A stretch of 64,000 nucleotides of DNA from Comamonas avium (GCF_014836675.1 NZ_JACSQK010000003.1:244763-308762); one strand, 5' to 3'; numbered from the stretch's first letter, positions 45,987 through 56,673 are shown. The notes: generated by a model not told the origin, from the sequence alone. Numbers and translations are program-made.

Positions 45987-46835
45987 TCACGGGTGCCAGT
46001 AGCTTTCTCGGACTAGAGGTGCTGCTGTGCCCGTATTTCCGGCCAGTGCATAGGACAGCTGGTTGGCTGCAGCAATCACCGTTTTGGCCATTTCTTCCAA
46101 TTTTTGCTGAGGCAGGCGTGAAGCAGGGCCAGACACGCACACGGAGCCTAGAAGCCGCCAGTGCTTGCCAAAAACGGGTGCAGAAATGGTGGCCACGCCT
46201 TGCTCGCGTTCTCCGATAGACCAGTGAAAACCACGCTGGCGTATGGCTTCGTATAACTCCCCGGGCGCTCCAGAAAAAGCAAGTATCACGCGCCCTGGAG
46301 AGCCTTTGTCCAGCGGCAGGCCTTCACCCATGCGTGCGTGATGGCGCAGCGCTTGTGGCCCTTCTACACGCACAAGACAGGTTCTCACATTGCCTTCTCT
46401 GACGTAGAAGGCAGCACTTTCTCCGCTGGCCAGAGTGAGGGCGCGCAGTGCAGGTTCAAGCACGTTTTGCACGTCAAAACCTGCCTGGTATCGCGCTCCC
46501 AGCCAGCCTGTTGCGGGGCCCAGACGCCAGTCACCGTCTTCGCGCTGAACCAGATATCCAGACTGCGCAAGCGTGCGTGCAATGCGCAGTGCAGTGGTCT
46601 TGTGCAATTGGCAGCGCCGGCTGAGCTCGGCCAGCGTCAGATGCGACTCTCCCAACGCAAAAGCATCCAGCACCTTCATCGCCCGGATGACCGCAATAAC
46701 GCTGCCCGTTGATGGGATTGCGCCCTCAGGTTCAGCACCAGAGTCTGGGTCGTTGACTTCTTGTACCTGCGCGCAGGCTGTATTGGATTTCATCTCAGAA
46801 CGTAATGGCAAGTTGCGGTCGGAAGGGTTGCCCAT
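45987..46835 (-). CDS. IclR-family transcriptional regulator
   Basis: A 282-residue IclR regulator. The helix-turn-helix is around residues 45-100 ('LTLAELSRRCQLHKTTALRI', 'GYLVQREDGDWRLGP'), and the ligand-binding domain follows, including 'GLPLDKGSPGRVILAF' and 'GVATISAPVFGKHWRLLGSV'. The first 40 residues are weakly conserved, and an ATG at 46793 would also serve. No catabolic operon is adjacent, so no effector can be proposed. The upstream side is the AT-rich region before the fimbrial operon. Confidence 0.88.
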   Translation of the reverse strand: MGNPSDRNLPLRSEMKSNTACAQVQEVNDPDSGAEPEGAIPSTGSVIAVIRAMKVLDAFALGESHLTLAELSRRCQLHKTTALRIARTLAQSGYLVQREDGDWRLGPATGWLGARYQAGFDVQNVLEPALRALTLASGESAAFYVREGNVRTCLVRVEGPQALRHHARMGEGLPLDKGSPGRVILAFSGAPGELYEAIRQRGFHWSIGEREQGVATISAPVFGKHWRLLGSVCVSGPASRLPQQKLEEMAKTVIAAANQLSYALAGNTGTAAPLVRESYWHP

Positions 46836-47115
46836 GCTGTATTTGTTTCGTTGTGCGAAATTTCATTGTAACTCTCGAAAATATTTCTTTAAATACAGTG
46901 CCGCTTGACTTAAGACTACGCAGTAAAAAATCATGCTTGATTAATTATTGATGAAAGTCTTTATTATTTATTGCTTAAAGTTGAATAGATAATATATTGG
47001 CTCTTGAATTATCAAGTGACTGAATCTGAGGATGCGCTCATTGCATTTATTTCGTGTATTGGAGAAGAGTCTTATTTGTTATCAAGAAAATTCTTGTTCA
47101 TTTATTTTCTATTAT

Positions 47116-47137
47116 TTAGCGAATTTCCACTCGCTAA
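47116..47137. promoter_or_regulatory. Inverted repeat ahead of the fimbrial pilin gene
   Basis: TTAGCGA and TCGCTAA, perfect arms eight bases apart, lie about 30 bases before the pilin ATG in an AT-rich 332-bp gap (46836-47167) that otherwise holds no gene. It could be an operator or a 5' leader hairpin. No poly-C tract of the Bordetella fim kind is present. Confidence 0.5.
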
Positions 47138-47167
47138 TAACGGCGAACAGTATGGAAGTTCTAAATT

Positions 47168-47731
47168 ATGAAAAAATTGAAGACCATTATTGCGGCCTGC
47201 GCAGCTTGCGCATTGACCAGTACCGCAATGGCTGCTGATGGCACCATTAACTTCACCGGTGAAATCACCTCCGCTTCGTGCGTGGTAACAGGCGGGGCTG
47301 GCACCGATGTCAATGGCAAGAACATCAACGTGCCGCTGGGCAAGGTCAGTGCCAGCAGTATTACCAATGCTGGTACCGGCAATATGGTTGCCGGTGCGTC
47401 GATTAACTTGTCACTCGATTGCACTGCAGCCGGCGTGACTAAAGTTAAGTTCAAATTTGATCCCATGTCCGGCTCGGGTATCGATGCGAGCAATAACAGC
47501 CTTCTGAAAACTGACGGTGTGGCACGAGGCGTAGGTATTGGGCTGTACGACGAATCGAACCAGCTCATTAATCTGTCTGCCAACCAGGCATATGTTGCAG
47601 AACTGACGGATGCCGGCGCTGGCAACTTTACTGCCGAGTTGCGCATGCGTGCTTCGTATGTTGCTAACGGTGCGACCCTGGTGGTTGGCACAGCCGACGG
47701 CACTTTGCCTTTCTCCATGACGTACGAATAA
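47168..47731 (+). CDS. Chaperone-usher fimbrial major pilin
   Basis: A 187-residue FimA/PapA-like pilin. The signal peptide ends at Ala22 ('TSTAMA'). The mature protein begins 'ADGTINFTGEITSASCVV' with the usual first cysteine, and 'LSLDCTAAG' supplies the second. The C-terminal strand 'ADGTLPFSMTYE' ends with the penultimate tyrosine typical for donor-strand exchange. First gene of a four-gene operon (pilin, chaperone, usher, adhesin). A GC hairpin just after its stop may raise its mRNA level relative to later genes. Confidence 0.93.
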   Translation: MKKLKTIIAACAACALTSTAMAADGTINFTGEITSASCVVTGGAGTDVNGKNINVPLGKVSASSITNAGTGNMVAGASINLSLDCTAAGVTKVKFKFDPMSGSGIDASNNSLLKTDGVARGVGIGLYDESNQLINLSANQAYVAELTDAGAGNFTAELRMRASYVANGATLVVGTADGTLPFSMTYE

Positions 47732-47740
47732 ATTGTGCCG

Positions 47741-47758
47741 GGGGGCTTTTATGCCCCC
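47741..47758 (+). other. GC-rich hairpin after the pilin gene
   Basis: GGGGGC and GCCCCC pair around TTTTAT, ten bases after the pilin stop, with no T-run. It probably stabilises the pilin part of the mRNA or causes partial termination, giving more pilin than chaperone and usher. Confidence 0.6.
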
Positions 47759-47776
47759 AGTTTCAGCGAGCCGTTA

Positions 47777-48499
47777 ATGAAAATAAAGTTATTTTTACGC
47801 GTATATCTGGTACTGGTATTTTCGACGTACACAGCAATAGGCGTGGCTGGCATCCAGATTGGCGGAACAAGAGTTATTTTTCCCGCCACGCAGCAGGAGG
47901 CCACGCTTCAGGTACGCAATGAAGGCGTTAACGACATCATGATTCAGTCCTGGATTGAGGCGATGCCCAGTCAGGCTGAGAGCGATGTCCCGTTTGCCAT
48001 CACACCATCGCTGGCTCGCCTGGGCCACCGCAAAGAGCAGACGCTGCGCATCTTCTATCAGGGCGTGGGTCTGCCGCAGGACCGCGAGTCAGTGGTGTGG
48101 CTGAGCGTTCAAGAAATTCCCCAGGTCAGCGAGTTTGAGAACAGTCTGCAGATCGCTATCCGGCAGCGGTTAAAGCTGTTTTATCGCCCCAAGGATCTGC
48201 CGGGCACAGCCGATGCTGCTGCGCGCAACCTGACATGGCGCATCGAGAAAACCTCGGGCTCTCCTGTGCTGCTGGCCAGCAATGACTCTGCGTTCCATGT
48301 CTCGTTCGCCAAGGTGAGCATCGTCGTGGACCAGAAAGAGTATGGGGTGGAGCCTTCCATGGTTGCGCCTCAGGGCACCGAGCGCATGGCGTTCACCCTG
48401 CCGCTACCCGCCACGTTCAGCGGCGATGCACAAGTGCGCTGGGAATCTATCAATGACTACGGGGGGCTGGTCAAGCACCAGGCCTCGCTGCGTCTGTGA
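47777..48499 (+). CDS. Fimbrial periplasmic chaperone
   Basis: A 240-residue PapD/FimC-like chaperone that donates a strand to pilins in the periplasm. A signal peptide is followed by 'AGIQIGGTRVIFPATQQEAT' and 'LQVRNEGVNDIMIQSWIEAM'; 'FAITPSLARLGHRKEQTLRI' contains the arginine/lysine site for pilin C-termini, and 'RESVVWLSVQEIPQV' is the usual consensus. Start by ATG at 47777; a GTG at 47735 would precede it without support. Second gene of the operon. Confidence 0.93.
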   Translation: MKIKLFLRVYLVLVFSTYTAIGVAGIQIGGTRVIFPATQQEATLQVRNEGVNDIMIQSWIEAMPSQAESDVPFAITPSLARLGHRKEQTLRIFYQGVGLPQDRESVVWLSVQEIPQVSEFENSLQIAIRQRLKLFYRPKDLPGTADAAARNLTWRIEKTSGSPVLLASNDSAFHVSFAKVSIVVDQKEYGVEPSMVAPQGTERMAFTLPLPATFSGDAQVRWESINDYGGLVKHQASLRL

Positions 48500-48562
48500 C
48501 GCGGTATTGGCCCAGTTTTTTTCATTCACTCACTTGATGCGGCTACTACCTCTGCGCAGAAC

Positions 48563-51124
48563 GTGCCTTTCACGTGGGCTCCAACTGCGTTGCATACAGA
48601 TGAAAAAAACAAAGAAAAGCCCAGAAGGCAGCGCATCTGGATGCAGGCAGGCGCGCCACTGCCTTGCCTGGCAGTGGCATGCCTGATGAGTGTGTCGCCC
48701 GCAAACGCCATCCAGTTCAACCCCATGTTCCTCAAAGACAAGGGGGCCAATGTTGATCTGCGCTTCTTTGAAAAGTCCAACGGTATGGTGCCCGGCAGCT
48801 ACCGCGTCGATCTCTATCTGAATCAGCGCCTGGAACGCCGCCAGAGCATGGACTTCATTGCACAGGGAGCGCGCTCAGAGGTGCAGCCGGTGATCCGTAT
48901 TGGCCTGTTGCGCGAAATGGGGGTGGACATTGAGCGGCTGCAAAAAGAAGGCATCGTGTCTGAAAACGGCGCTGACGATGAGGCCGTTACTTTGGCGCGC
49001 ATTGAGGGCTCTGCCGTTGAGATGGATGTCTCCAAGCTCGCCCTTTTTCTCAGTGTTCCCCAGGCGTATATCAGCCGTAACTCGCGGGGCTACGTAGACC
49101 CCTCACTTTGGGATGCAGGTGTGCCAGCGGCCTTCACGAACTACCAGTGGACCGTGAACCGCAACACGGGCGGCAACTTCCGCAGTGACTACGCGTACCT
49201 GGGATTGCGCAATGGTTTAAACCTTGGCCAATGGCGCCTGCGCAACGATTCATCCCTGAGCCAGAGCACGGGGGTAAAGCGTCGTTTTTCCAGCAACCGC
49301 AGCTACGTGGAGCGTGATGTCACTTCGCTCAAAGGTCGTTTTGCCATTGGCCAGCTTTATACGAACAGCGATATTTTTGAAAGCAGCCGCTTTCGCGGTG
49401 TGCAGCTAGGTTCGGACATTGGCATGCTGCCTGATGACCTGGCCGGTTACGCACCGGTGGTGCATGGCATTGCCGAAACGCACGCCACGGTTGAAGTGCG
49501 CCAGAACGGCTACGTCATCTATTCCACCACCGTGTCGCCGGGCGCTTTTGAGATTCGCGATCTGTACCCCGGCGGCTCCAACGGCGATCTTGACGTAACA
49601 ATCGTTGAATCTGATGGCCGCAAGCGCACATTCACTCAAGCTTATTCCCACCTGCCGGTGATGGTGCGCCGGGGTGCCTTTCGATACAGCCTGTCGGTGG
49701 GTGAGTACGACGCCGATGGCCTGAAGGCGCCCCATCTGCTGCAGGCCACCGCGGTTTATGGTGCCACCAACAATCTGACGGTCTCTGGTGGCTTTTTAAG
49801 CGCCAGCGGCTATCGCGCAATCAACCTCGGCCTGGGTTTGAACAGTGCATTCGGTGGTGTGTCGCTGGACATTACCAACAGCCAGTCTCGAAGCCGTCAT
49901 GGCGGCAACACCACGACCGGTCAGAGTACACGCCTGCTTTACTCAAAAACCTTCTCTCGCACCAGCACAGCCTTCACCATGGCGGGCTACCTTTACTCCA
50001 CCGTGGGTTATCGCACGGTGCGTGAACATATTCAGGAGCGCAACGGCTCTGATCTGTACCCATTCGTCAACGGCCGGCCCAAGAAACGCATCAACCTGAA
50101 CCTGAACCAGCCTCTGGGTAGCTATGGCTCGGTATACGCCAGCATGAGTGAAACCAGCTACCGCGACCGTGCGGGCAGTGCACAAAGCATGCAACTGGGC
50201 TACAGCGGCAATTTTCGCAACATCAGCTACAGCATCTCAGCATCACGCACAAAAAATACCAACTCCTTGCGCAAGCCAGAAAACCAGCTTGCCGTATCAG
50301 TGAGCATTCCGCTGGGCTCGCGCTCGCAACAACGGGTATACAGCCAGATGACCCGTTCGAGCGACGGCAGCAACACCGTACAGGCTGGGGTATCGGGCTA
50401 CCTGGACGATGACAGCAGGCTGTCTTACTTCGCGCAAGCGGGCTCGGCTGACAGCCAGCGCTCTGGCAGCCGTGGCGTGTTGTGGGATGCACCTGCGGCC
50501 AAGCTGGCTGGCAACTACTCGCAATCTGGTGCATTGCGCCACGTTGATGCATCTGCCTCGGGCTCTGTGGTTGCGCATGCCGGTGGCATCACCTTCGGTC
50601 AGCCGGTGGGAGAAACCTTTGCGCTGGTGGAAGTGCCCGGAGTAGAGGGAGTGAGCGTGAACGGAGCGCTCACTCATACGAACAAGGCGGGCTATGCCAT
50701 TGAGAGTTATGTGCAGCCCTATCGCTACAACAGCATTGGCATTGACACGCTGACGCTGGGTGCCGACGTGGATGTGCGTGAAACATCGCAGTACGTTGTG
50801 CCGCGGCGCGGTGCCGTGGTCAAGGCCAGCTTTGACGCATCCTCGGGCCGGCGTGTGCAGTTTGTTCTGACCACAAGCGATGGCGAAAAACTGCCTTTTG
50901 GTGCCCGCGTAGAGGATGACGCGGGCAGCGTGCTGGCGGTGATTGACCACCAGTCCCGCGCCCTGGTATTTGGCATCAAGGATGACGGCTGGGTGACTGT
51001 GCGCTGGGGCGGGGGAGTCTGTTCAGCCCCCTACACCTTGCCAGCCAAGGACAGTGCTCTGACCTATGACCAAGTAAACGTTACCTGCGGTGATGCGCAG
51101 GCTGAACACGGAGCCACCCTGTGA
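48563..51124 (+). CDS. Fimbrial outer-membrane usher
   Basis: An 853-residue FimD/PapC usher. A long N-terminal signal region ends 'CLMSVSPANA', followed by 'IQFNPMFLKDKGANVDLRFF', a 24-strand barrel with a plug ('RQNGYVIYSTTVSPGAFEIR', 'YPGGSNGDLDVTIVESDG'), and C-terminal domains ('GAVVKASFDASSGRRVQFVL'). The GTG at 48563 gives a FimD-like long signal peptide; an ATG at 48641 would give a short one. Both lack a strong ribosome-binding site, so the start is unsure. The gene overlaps the adhesin gene by four bases. Confidence 0.92.
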   Translation: MPFTWAPTALHTDEKNKEKPRRQRIWMQAGAPLPCLAVACLMSVSPANAIQFNPMFLKDKGANVDLRFFEKSNGMVPGSYRVDLYLNQRLERRQSMDFIAQGARSEVQPVIRIGLLREMGVDIERLQKEGIVSENGADDEAVTLARIEGSAVEMDVSKLALFLSVPQAYISRNSRGYVDPSLWDAGVPAAFTNYQWTVNRNTGGNFRSDYAYLGLRNGLNLGQWRLRNDSSLSQSTGVKRRFSSNRSYVERDVTSLKGRFAIGQLYTNSDIFESSRFRGVQLGSDIGMLPDDLAGYAPVVHGIAETHATVEVRQNGYVIYSTTVSPGAFEIRDLYPGGSNGDLDVTIVESDGRKRTFTQAYSHLPVMVRRGAFRYSLSVGEYDADGLKAPHLLQATAVYGATNNLTVSGGFLSASGYRAINLGLGLNSAFGGVSLDITNSQSRSRHGGNTTTGQSTRLLYSKTFSRTSTAFTMAGYLYSTVGYRTVREHIQERNGSDLYPFVNGRPKKRINLNLNQPLGSYGSVYASMSETSYRDRAGSAQSMQLGYSGNFRNISYSISASRTKNTNSLRKPENQLAVSVSIPLGSRSQQRVYSQMTRSSDGSNTVQAGVSGYLDDDSRLSYFAQAGSADSQRSGSRGVLWDAPAAKLAGNYSQSGALRHVDASASGSVVAHAGGITFGQPVGETFALVEVPGVEGVSVNGALTHTNKAGYAIESYVQPYRYNSIGIDTLTLGADVDVRETSQYVVPRRGAVVKASFDASSGRRVQFVLTTSDGEKLPFGARVEDDAGSVLAVIDHQSRALVFGIKDDGWVTVRWGGGVCSAPYTLPAKDSALTYDQVNVTCGDAQAEHGATL

Positions 51125-52104
51125 TTAAAAACCTTCTTCTTGCCGCAGCAACGGTGTTCACGGCCCTGAGCGCCAGCGCTCAAAACAGGAACCAATGCTA
51201 TTGGCTCGAGCAACCGGCAGCTTCAATCCCGGGCACCGCATCGCGCACCACCAACTTTGTGTTCCTTCCAACGCAAGAGCTCAAGGTTGTTCCCGTTGGT
51301 CGATCTATGGGCAGTTTTCGGTTGGACTACGCCTTCAGGGGCATGCCATATCTTAAGTGCCCGCATTTGAAAGTGCCAACAGTAAACACTTCATATTGGC
51401 TGGAGGGGGCCACACTGGAGCCAGGCTACAGCGATGTCTACAAAACGAATGTGCCCGGTGTAGGGTTCAGGCTCGCGGAGAAAGACTATTTCACGGACAC
51501 GGTACCTTTCAGCAGGAGTAGGCAAAACGCAGTGGCTCTTGCTTTTGGTATCAGTGATCTCTATGTGGAATTTATTCGCACGGCATATGAAATTAAAACT
51601 GGCAATGTCGATTTGAATTTCACGGTGTATGCCAGATACCATGATTGGACGGCACTGACCTTTTATGCCAACAGCAGGGTTTTGCTGACCACCAAGGAGT
51701 ACTTCACGGGTTGCGCGGGTGCCCAGACCATCACTTTCCCGCTAGGTAAGGTCAATGCGGCGGATTTGCCGCTGCGCAAAACACGTCGCTTAAATCTGGA
51801 GGTGGTATGTACCGGGTTGCCCGCTGGCTCCAAGTTGCCAGTCAAGGTTTATTTTGAGGGCCGCTTCAATGGTCCGGGCAGGCTCAGCCTTACGCCAGGC
51901 GGTGCAACAGGTGTTGAAATTGCCTTGAGCAGGAATGGCGCGAAACTGCCCGGGAGTGCAGTTGATATGGACTGGATGCGCTCGGAGTCTGGTGGAGAGC
52001 GCTATAGACTGCCCATGGATGTGGGCTATGAGCGTATCGGTAACAGCACAGTCAAGGCTGGCCAAGCGAATGGCACGATGAACTACGTGATTGACTACAA
52101 CTGA
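51121..52104 (+). CDS. Fimbrial tip adhesin-like protein
   Basis: A 327-residue two-domain fimbrial protein. The signal peptide ends 'FTALSASA'; residues about 22-195 form an N-terminal domain with no recognised fold, and the C-terminal half is pilin-like ('FTGCAGAQTITFPLGKVNAA', 'LNLEVVCTGLPAGS') and ends 'NGTMNYVIDYN'. This architecture is that of FimH/PapG-type tip adhesins. It starts with GTG overlapping the usher stop (GTGA), so translation is coupled. The receptor cannot be predicted. Confidence 0.85.
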   Translation: MIKNLLLAAATVFTALSASAQNRNQCYWLEQPAASIPGTASRTTNFVFLPTQELKVVPVGRSMGSFRLDYAFRGMPYLKCPHLKVPTVNTSYWLEGATLEPGYSDVYKTNVPGVGFRLAEKDYFTDTVPFSRSRQNAVALAFGISDLYVEFIRTAYEIKTGNVDLNFTVYARYHDWTALTFYANSRVLLTTKEYFTGCAGAQTITFPLGKVNAADLPLRKTRRLNLEVVCTGLPAGSKLPVKVYFEGRFNGPGRLSLTPGGATGVEIALSRNGAKLPGSAVDMDWMRSESGGERYRLPMDVGYERIGNSTVKAGQANGTMNYVIDYN

Positions 52105-52140
52105 GTTCCAAGGGCCGAGTGATTGGCGCTTAAGTTGTTT

Positions 52141-52230
52141 TAATAGCTTCTAAGGCTTACCCATAAAGGTTTTCAGATATAAAACTATCTGAAAACCTTT
52201 TTTTGTAAGCGATGGAAGCTATTATTTTTA
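52141..52230. repeat. Dispersed hairpin repeat, copy C
   Basis: The inner hairpin at 52165-52200 pairs AAAGGTTTTCAGATA with TATCTGAAAACCTTT around TAAAAC. The outer arms are AATAGCTTCTAAGGCTTA and TAAGCGATGGAAGCTATT; the right arm repeats that of copy A almost exactly. It follows the adhesin stop by 36 bases and could also end the fimbrial transcript. Confidence 0.88.
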
Positions 52231-52232
52231 TG

Positions 52233-52391
52233 ATGCGGAGCATGGCATTGAAACAGCCTAAGCGCGGACCACGCTACCCGGTGAACCCAATGCTTGTGAT
52301 GAAGGCGATGGTTGTGATGGCTGCGGCAGATGTGATCGGCGGGCGGCAGGCAACCGCAGCTGGTGCACGCAATGCGGGTGGGGCCAGATAA
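52233..52391 (+). CDS. Possible small protein
   Basis: A 52-codon open frame starting 'MRSMALKQPKRGPRYPVNPM' and continuing with a methionine- and alanine-rich stretch. It begins at the edge of repeat copy C. No good ribosome-binding site is seen and no family is recognised. The remaining sequence to 52854 holds no convincing gene: inverted repeats TTTAGAG/CTCTAAA (52714-52738) and CCGCTT/AAGCGG (52812-52829) precede the response-regulator gene. Confidence 0.25.
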   Translation: MRSMALKQPKRGPRYPVNPMLVMKAMVVMAAADVIGGRQATAAGARNAGGAR

Positions 52392-52854
52392 AGCAAGGGT
52401 GTGCACGCTGCTCACCACTTTGGCCCTTCAGCGTTAGCGTGCGTGCAGGGGGCGCGTTCGCAGCAAGGCTGGCGCGTTACTGCAGCACCGGCCTTGAATG
52501 GCATCAGGGGTGGTTGCGTTTGCCTGCGCATGGGTCTGCGCTTGCTTGTGCAGAAAAAATTCAATGTCTACAGGCTGTCGGACGGGCTCATCAACGTTTT
52601 GCCGGGGCAGGCGCTGCGCCATGAATGGGCTGATAAAAATAGGCGCGCTGCTGCGCCTGCAAATGTTAGCAAAGGTCATCAAAAGTCAATTGCCACAGGC
52701 AATCGAGTGCAACCTTTAGAGATGGAGTAACCTCTAAAAGCTTGGACTTACTCACTCGGTACCGGCACGCCTATTGGGGGAGTAGGTCACAGAAAAGCCT
52801 AATTACCCCTGCCGCTTGAGCAAAAGCGGTACTTCTTAAGGTTGCGATGGCCCC

Positions 52855-53472
52855 ATGCGAAAGAAAGTCCTGATCGTTGATGATCATCCATTGATTTGCG
52901 AGGCCATACGCCAAGCTTTGCTGCCCATTGGCTTTGAGGCCGTTGGTGAAACCGCCGACGGCATTGATGCTTTGCGCATGATTGAGTCGCTAATGCCAGA
53001 TATCGTCATTTTGGATATCGGGCTGGAAAAGCTTGATGGGCTGACCGTGCTCAAGCGCATTACCAGAGAGAAACTCGACGTCCGGGTGCTTGTGTTTACG
53101 TCGCAGTCCAAAGACAGTTATGCCACGCGGTGCCTGCAGGCCGGGGCAAGCGGTTTTGTCAGCAAGAGTGAACCTATCGACAAGCTGACCAAGGCCATCA
53201 AGACGATTGCGGATGGCTATGTTTTCTTTCCCAAAAGCGCCATGCCTTTGCTTGGCAAAGCGAAGGTGAGTGGGGGGCTAGACGATCTGACGGACAGGGA
53301 GCTGCAGATCCTGAAGCTGCTGGCTGAGGGCTTGTCCAATCGAGAAATCGCGCAGCGGCTGAGCTTGAGTAACAAGACGGTGAGTGGGCACAAGGTCAAT
53401 ATTCAGACCAAGCTCAGTGTTGCTTCAGTGATTGAACTGGGCGAAATCGCTCGGCAGCACCATCTGATCTGA
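52855..53472 (+). CDS. NarL/FixJ-family response regulator, BvgA/EvgA-like
   Basis: A 205-residue response regulator. Receiver: 'KVLIVDDHPLICEAIRQALL', phospho-acceptor Asp54 in 'IVILDIGLEKLDG', 'VLVFTSQSKD' and the Lys of 'GFVSKSEPIDKL'. Output: LuxR-type helix-turn-helix 'LTDRELQILKLLAEGLSNRE' and 'RLSLSNKTVSGHKVNIQTKL'. The order and size fit BvgA/EvgA, the partners of unorthodox kinases. The kinase gene starts 15 bases later. Located 750 bp after the fimbrial operon on the same strand, its likely target is that operon, by analogy. Confidence 0.93.
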   Translation: MRKKVLIVDDHPLICEAIRQALLPIGFEAVGETADGIDALRMIESLMPDIVILDIGLEKLDGLTVLKRITREKLDVRVLVFTSQSKDSYATRCLQAGASGFVSKSEPIDKLTKAIKTIADGYVFFPKSAMPLLGKAKVSGGLDDLTDRELQILKLLAEGLSNREIAQRLSLSNKTVSGHKVNIQTKLSVASVIELGEIARQHHLI

Positions 53473-53487
53473 GCTGAAAGTTCGCCA

Positions 53488-56400
53488 GTGAAGCGCCTGC
53501 TGTACATCGCCCTTTGTCTGCTGATCTGCAGCCGGGCTAGTTTTGCGGGCGAACACCTGCTCACGCCTGTGCCTCGGCAAGCGCTCAATGAGTTGAGGGC
53601 CACCCTGTCCAAGCCACAGCAGCAGTGGCTTGCGCACAAGCAATCGCTGGCAGTTGGTGTTCTCAACGATCCGTTGCCACCGTTTCGTATCTTCGCGCAG
53701 GGCCAGCGTCTGGAAGGCCTTGTGGCGGACTATGTATCTGCCTTGCAGCGCGAGCTGGGTGTGCCTGTGCAAGTGCGTGCCTTTGATACCCGTGGCGAGA
53801 TGTATGCCGCACTGCGCGACGGCCGCATTGACATGGTCAGCAATGTCAATGCCTTGATGGCGCAAAGCAATGGCTGGGTGCTGAGTGCCCCCTATTCGCT
53901 GGCGCAACTGGCACTATTTTCTGAGGGCGGAGACTTGCATGAGTACAGCACAACGGACGGCAAGACCCGCATTGCAGTAGCCAGCGGCATGATGCTGGAG
54001 CTGTTTGAAAGCATTGGCGGGCGTGGCCGTTTTCAGCAGTATCCGTCGGCTTTGCTGGCAATGGCCTCGGTGCTGAACGGTGAAAACGATGTGTTTTTGG
54101 GCGACACCGTCTCTACGGAGTACCTGTCTAGCCAGTTGTTCAGCAATCAGTTTGTGATCAACCAGAGTGCCAAGCTGCCTGAGGTGAAAGCCGGCTTTGG
54201 CATGCTGCCAGACAACACGGTGCTTGCAGGAATACTTCAGCAGGCTTTAGGTGGGCTGACCCGATGCCAGATGATCAGTGCGCAGCATCTGTGGGGTGGA
54301 ACAGAAGAGTGCAGTGTCAGTGAATTTCGTCATCGGCTCAGCTCTGCAGAGCTCGACTGGCTGGAGCGCGCTGAGACGGTGGAGCTGGTGGTCAGCGAGG
54401 ACCTGGCACCTTTCGCTTTCTTCAACAGTCGCGGGCGCCTCAATGGTATTGCGTCAGATGTGCTGGACATCATCCGGCGCAAGACCGGGTTGCGTTTCAA
54501 GATTCATCGCGTCAGCTCGCTCACAGAAGCGCACAAACTGCTCGATCACGGTCATGGAACGCTGAGCATCCTGCCCGATACAGCTTCAGCGTCACTGCCT
54601 TATCTGCGTACGGAGCCGCTGTCGAGCACCCACTATTTGTTTGTGCAGCGCAAGGACTTTGTGCGTGACGATCAGGATGAAAAAAAAGGGACAACCGTAG
54701 CTATTGCCAAAGGCTATGTCGACCCCGAGCAGTTCAGGAGCCGGTATCCGCATCTGGTCTTTAAGGAAACCCAGACCATGGGCGAGGCCTTCAAGCTGGT
54801 GCGCGATGGCCGCGTGGATCAGGCTCTTGCACCCGCCAACATGGTGCGCTATTACCTGTCCTACAAGTACGAAAATAGCTTGAAGGCGGGAGACGTTCTC
54901 AGTGGTTTTGACGCCGGTATTGTGTTTGGCGCGCCGCAGGGGCAGGCAGCATTAATCTCTATCCTTGATAAGGCGCTGCTGGAGATTACGCCCCGGGAGT
55001 CACTGCAGATTATTGGCCGCTGGCGTGCCAATTCAGCCACTGATGACAAGTACTGGGAGGGCGTTGCATCCTACGTCTGGCGCATCTTTGAGGTGCTTGG
55101 TGTGCTGCTGCTGGTAGCGGGGGTGCTAATTGTTGCCCAGCGCAGGCGCATTCGCAGCAAACGCGAGGATCTGCAGCAGCGGCAGTTGCTGCTGGACGAG
55201 TTGCAGGTTGCCAAAGAGTCTGCAGACAAGGCCAGCAGTGCCAAGTCGGTGTTCCTTGCCACGATGAGCCATGAGATTCGCACCCCGCTCAATGCCATCA
55301 TTGGCATGCTGGAGCTGGTGCTGACACGCAAGGGCGATGCACAGCAGAACCATCAGTTTGCGCACATCGCCTATGAGTCGGCAATAAGCCTGCTTGCGCT
55401 CATTGGCGACATTCTGGATATCTCGCGGATTGAAGCGGGCAAGCTGACCTTGGAGGTGGAGCCGATCCGGGTGAAAGATCTGCTGGAGTCTGTGGGCAAT
55501 GTTTTCTCTGGCCTTGCGCGCCAGAAACAGTTGCGCCTGAACTTGAGCATTGATGCAGGCGCTGCAGAGCAGGTGTGGGGCGATGCGGTGAAGCTCAAGC
55601 AGATCGTCTCCAACCTGCTTGGCAATGCCATCAAATTTACGCAGCAAGGAAGTGTGGATCTGCGCTGCTCGGTGGAAGTAGCAGGCGACAGTGAATTGCG
55701 TTTTAACATCAGCGTGATCGATACCGGAGTGGGCATTCCCGCTGCGCAGCTGGAGCAAATCTTCAAACCTTTTCGCGGGGTGGATGGTGTGGTCAGCAAC
55801 CCCAATGCTGGCGCAGGCCTTGGGCTGGCGATCAGTCAGGCGCTGTGCCTGCTGATGGGCAGCAAGCTGAATGTGCAAAGCGAGGTGGGCAGCGGCACGC
55901 GGATTGATTTTTCGGTCAAGCTGGCGCGGGTGATGGTGGATGCAGCGACGCAAAACAGCATCGAATCTTCGGCAAATACAGCAGCAGTGCTGACGGTACT
56001 GATTGTGGAGGACCATCTGCCAAGCCAGTATTTACTGGTTCAGCAAATTGGCTACCTGGGTCACCGTACGCTGACCGCTTGCAATGGGCTGGAGGGGCTT
56101 GCTGTCTGGAGCAAGCATGACATCGACGTAGTGATTACCGACTGCAATATGCCGGAGATGGACGGCCTTGAGATGGCCCGTGCCATTCGCCGTCTGGAGC
56201 AGGGGCAGTCCATCAAACCCTGCTTGATCATCGGTCTTACCGCAGATGCGCAGCGCGAAGTGTTTCAGCGCTGTCTGTATGCGGGTATGGATCACGCGCT
56301 GGCCAAGCCTGCCAATCTGGCTGCGCTCAACCGCCTCATCCCCAAGCTGGAGACAGGGCAGTCGCAGGCTGTTGAAACTTCATTAATGGCCAATGACATT

Positions 56401-56673
56401 CAGGCTGCGATGGCCAAGCAGGTCATCACCAGTAATCAAAGTGAAGGCGATGCCTTGCGCCGCGCGCTCGATGAGCACGACCTGCTTGCAGCGATGCGCA
56501 TCGTGCACAAGCTCAAGGGGACTGCTTACCTGCTCAGTCATCAGGTACTGCTGGAGCAGTGCATGGAGCTTGAGGAGCTTGGTGGCGATGGATTTTCCGT
56601 GGCCCTGAGTGACGCGGGTCAGGAATTACTTGAGACACTGGAACAAATTAACCGGTTGCTGCAAGCTGGGTGA
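53488..56673 (+). CDS. Unorthodox hybrid sensor kinase, BvgS/EvgS-like
   Basis: A 1061-residue sensor. A signal peptide ('[18 protein letters not shown]') is followed by two periplasmic Venus-flytrap domains (about 35-270 and 285-510), a membrane span near 531-552, a kinase core with His595 in '[19 protein letters not shown]' and '[18 protein letters not shown]', a receiver with Asp885 ('[17 protein letters not shown]') and a C-terminal Hpt with His1007 ('[15 protein letters not shown]'). The His-Asp-His relay to the upstream response regulator is complete. Unlike BvgS there is no PAS domain: only about 40 residues separate the membrane span from the kinase. Start by GTG at 53488. The signal is unknown. 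Confidence 0.93.
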   Translation: MKRLLYIALCLLICSRASFAGEHLLTPVPRQALNELRATLSKPQQQWLAHKQSLAVGVLNDPLPPFRIFAQGQRLEGLVADYVSALQRELGVPVQVRAFDTRGEMYAALRDGRIDMVSNVNALMAQSNGWVLSAPYSLAQLALFSEGGDLHEYSTTDGKTRIAVASGMMLELFESIGGRGRFQQYPSALLAMASVLNGENDVFLGDTVSTEYLSSQLFSNQFVINQSAKLPEVKAGFGMLPDNTVLAGILQQALGGLTRCQMISAQHLWGGTEECSVSEFRHRLSSAELDWLERAETVELVVSEDLAPFAFFNSRGRLNGIASDVLDIIRRKTGLRFKIHRVSSLTEAHKLLDHGHGTLSILPDTASASLPYLRTEPLSSTHYLFVQRKDFVRDDQDEKKGTTVAIAKGYVDPEQFRSRYPHLVFKETQTMGEAFKLVRDGRVDQALAPANMVRYYLSYKYENSLKAGDVLSGFDAGIVFGAPQGQAALISILDKALLEITPRESLQIIGRWRANSATDDKYWEGVASYVWRIFEVLGVLLLVAGVLIVAQRRRIRSKREDLQQRQLLLDELQVAKESADKASSAKSVFLATMSHEIRTPLNAIIGMLELVLTRKGDAQQNHQFAHIAYESAISLLALIGDILDISRIEAGKLTLEVEPIRVKDLLESVGNVFSGLARQKQLRLNLSIDAGAAEQVWGDAVKLKQIVSNLLGNAIKFTQQGSVDLRCSVEVAGDSELRFNISVIDTGVGIPAAQLEQIFKPFRGVDGVVSNPNAGAGLGLAISQALCLLMGSKLNVQSEVGSGTRIDFSVKLARVMVDAATQNSIESSANTAAVLTVLIVEDHLPSQYLLVQQIGYLGHRTLTACNGLEGLAVWSKHDIDVVITDCNMPEMDGLEMARAIRRLEQGQSIKPCLIIGLTADAQREVFQRCLYAGMDHALAKPANLAALNRLIPKLETGQSQAVETSLMANDIQAAMAKQVITSNQSEGDALRRALDEHDLLAAMRIVHKLKGTAYLLSHQVLLEQCMELEELGGDGFSVALSDAGQELLETLEQINRLLQAG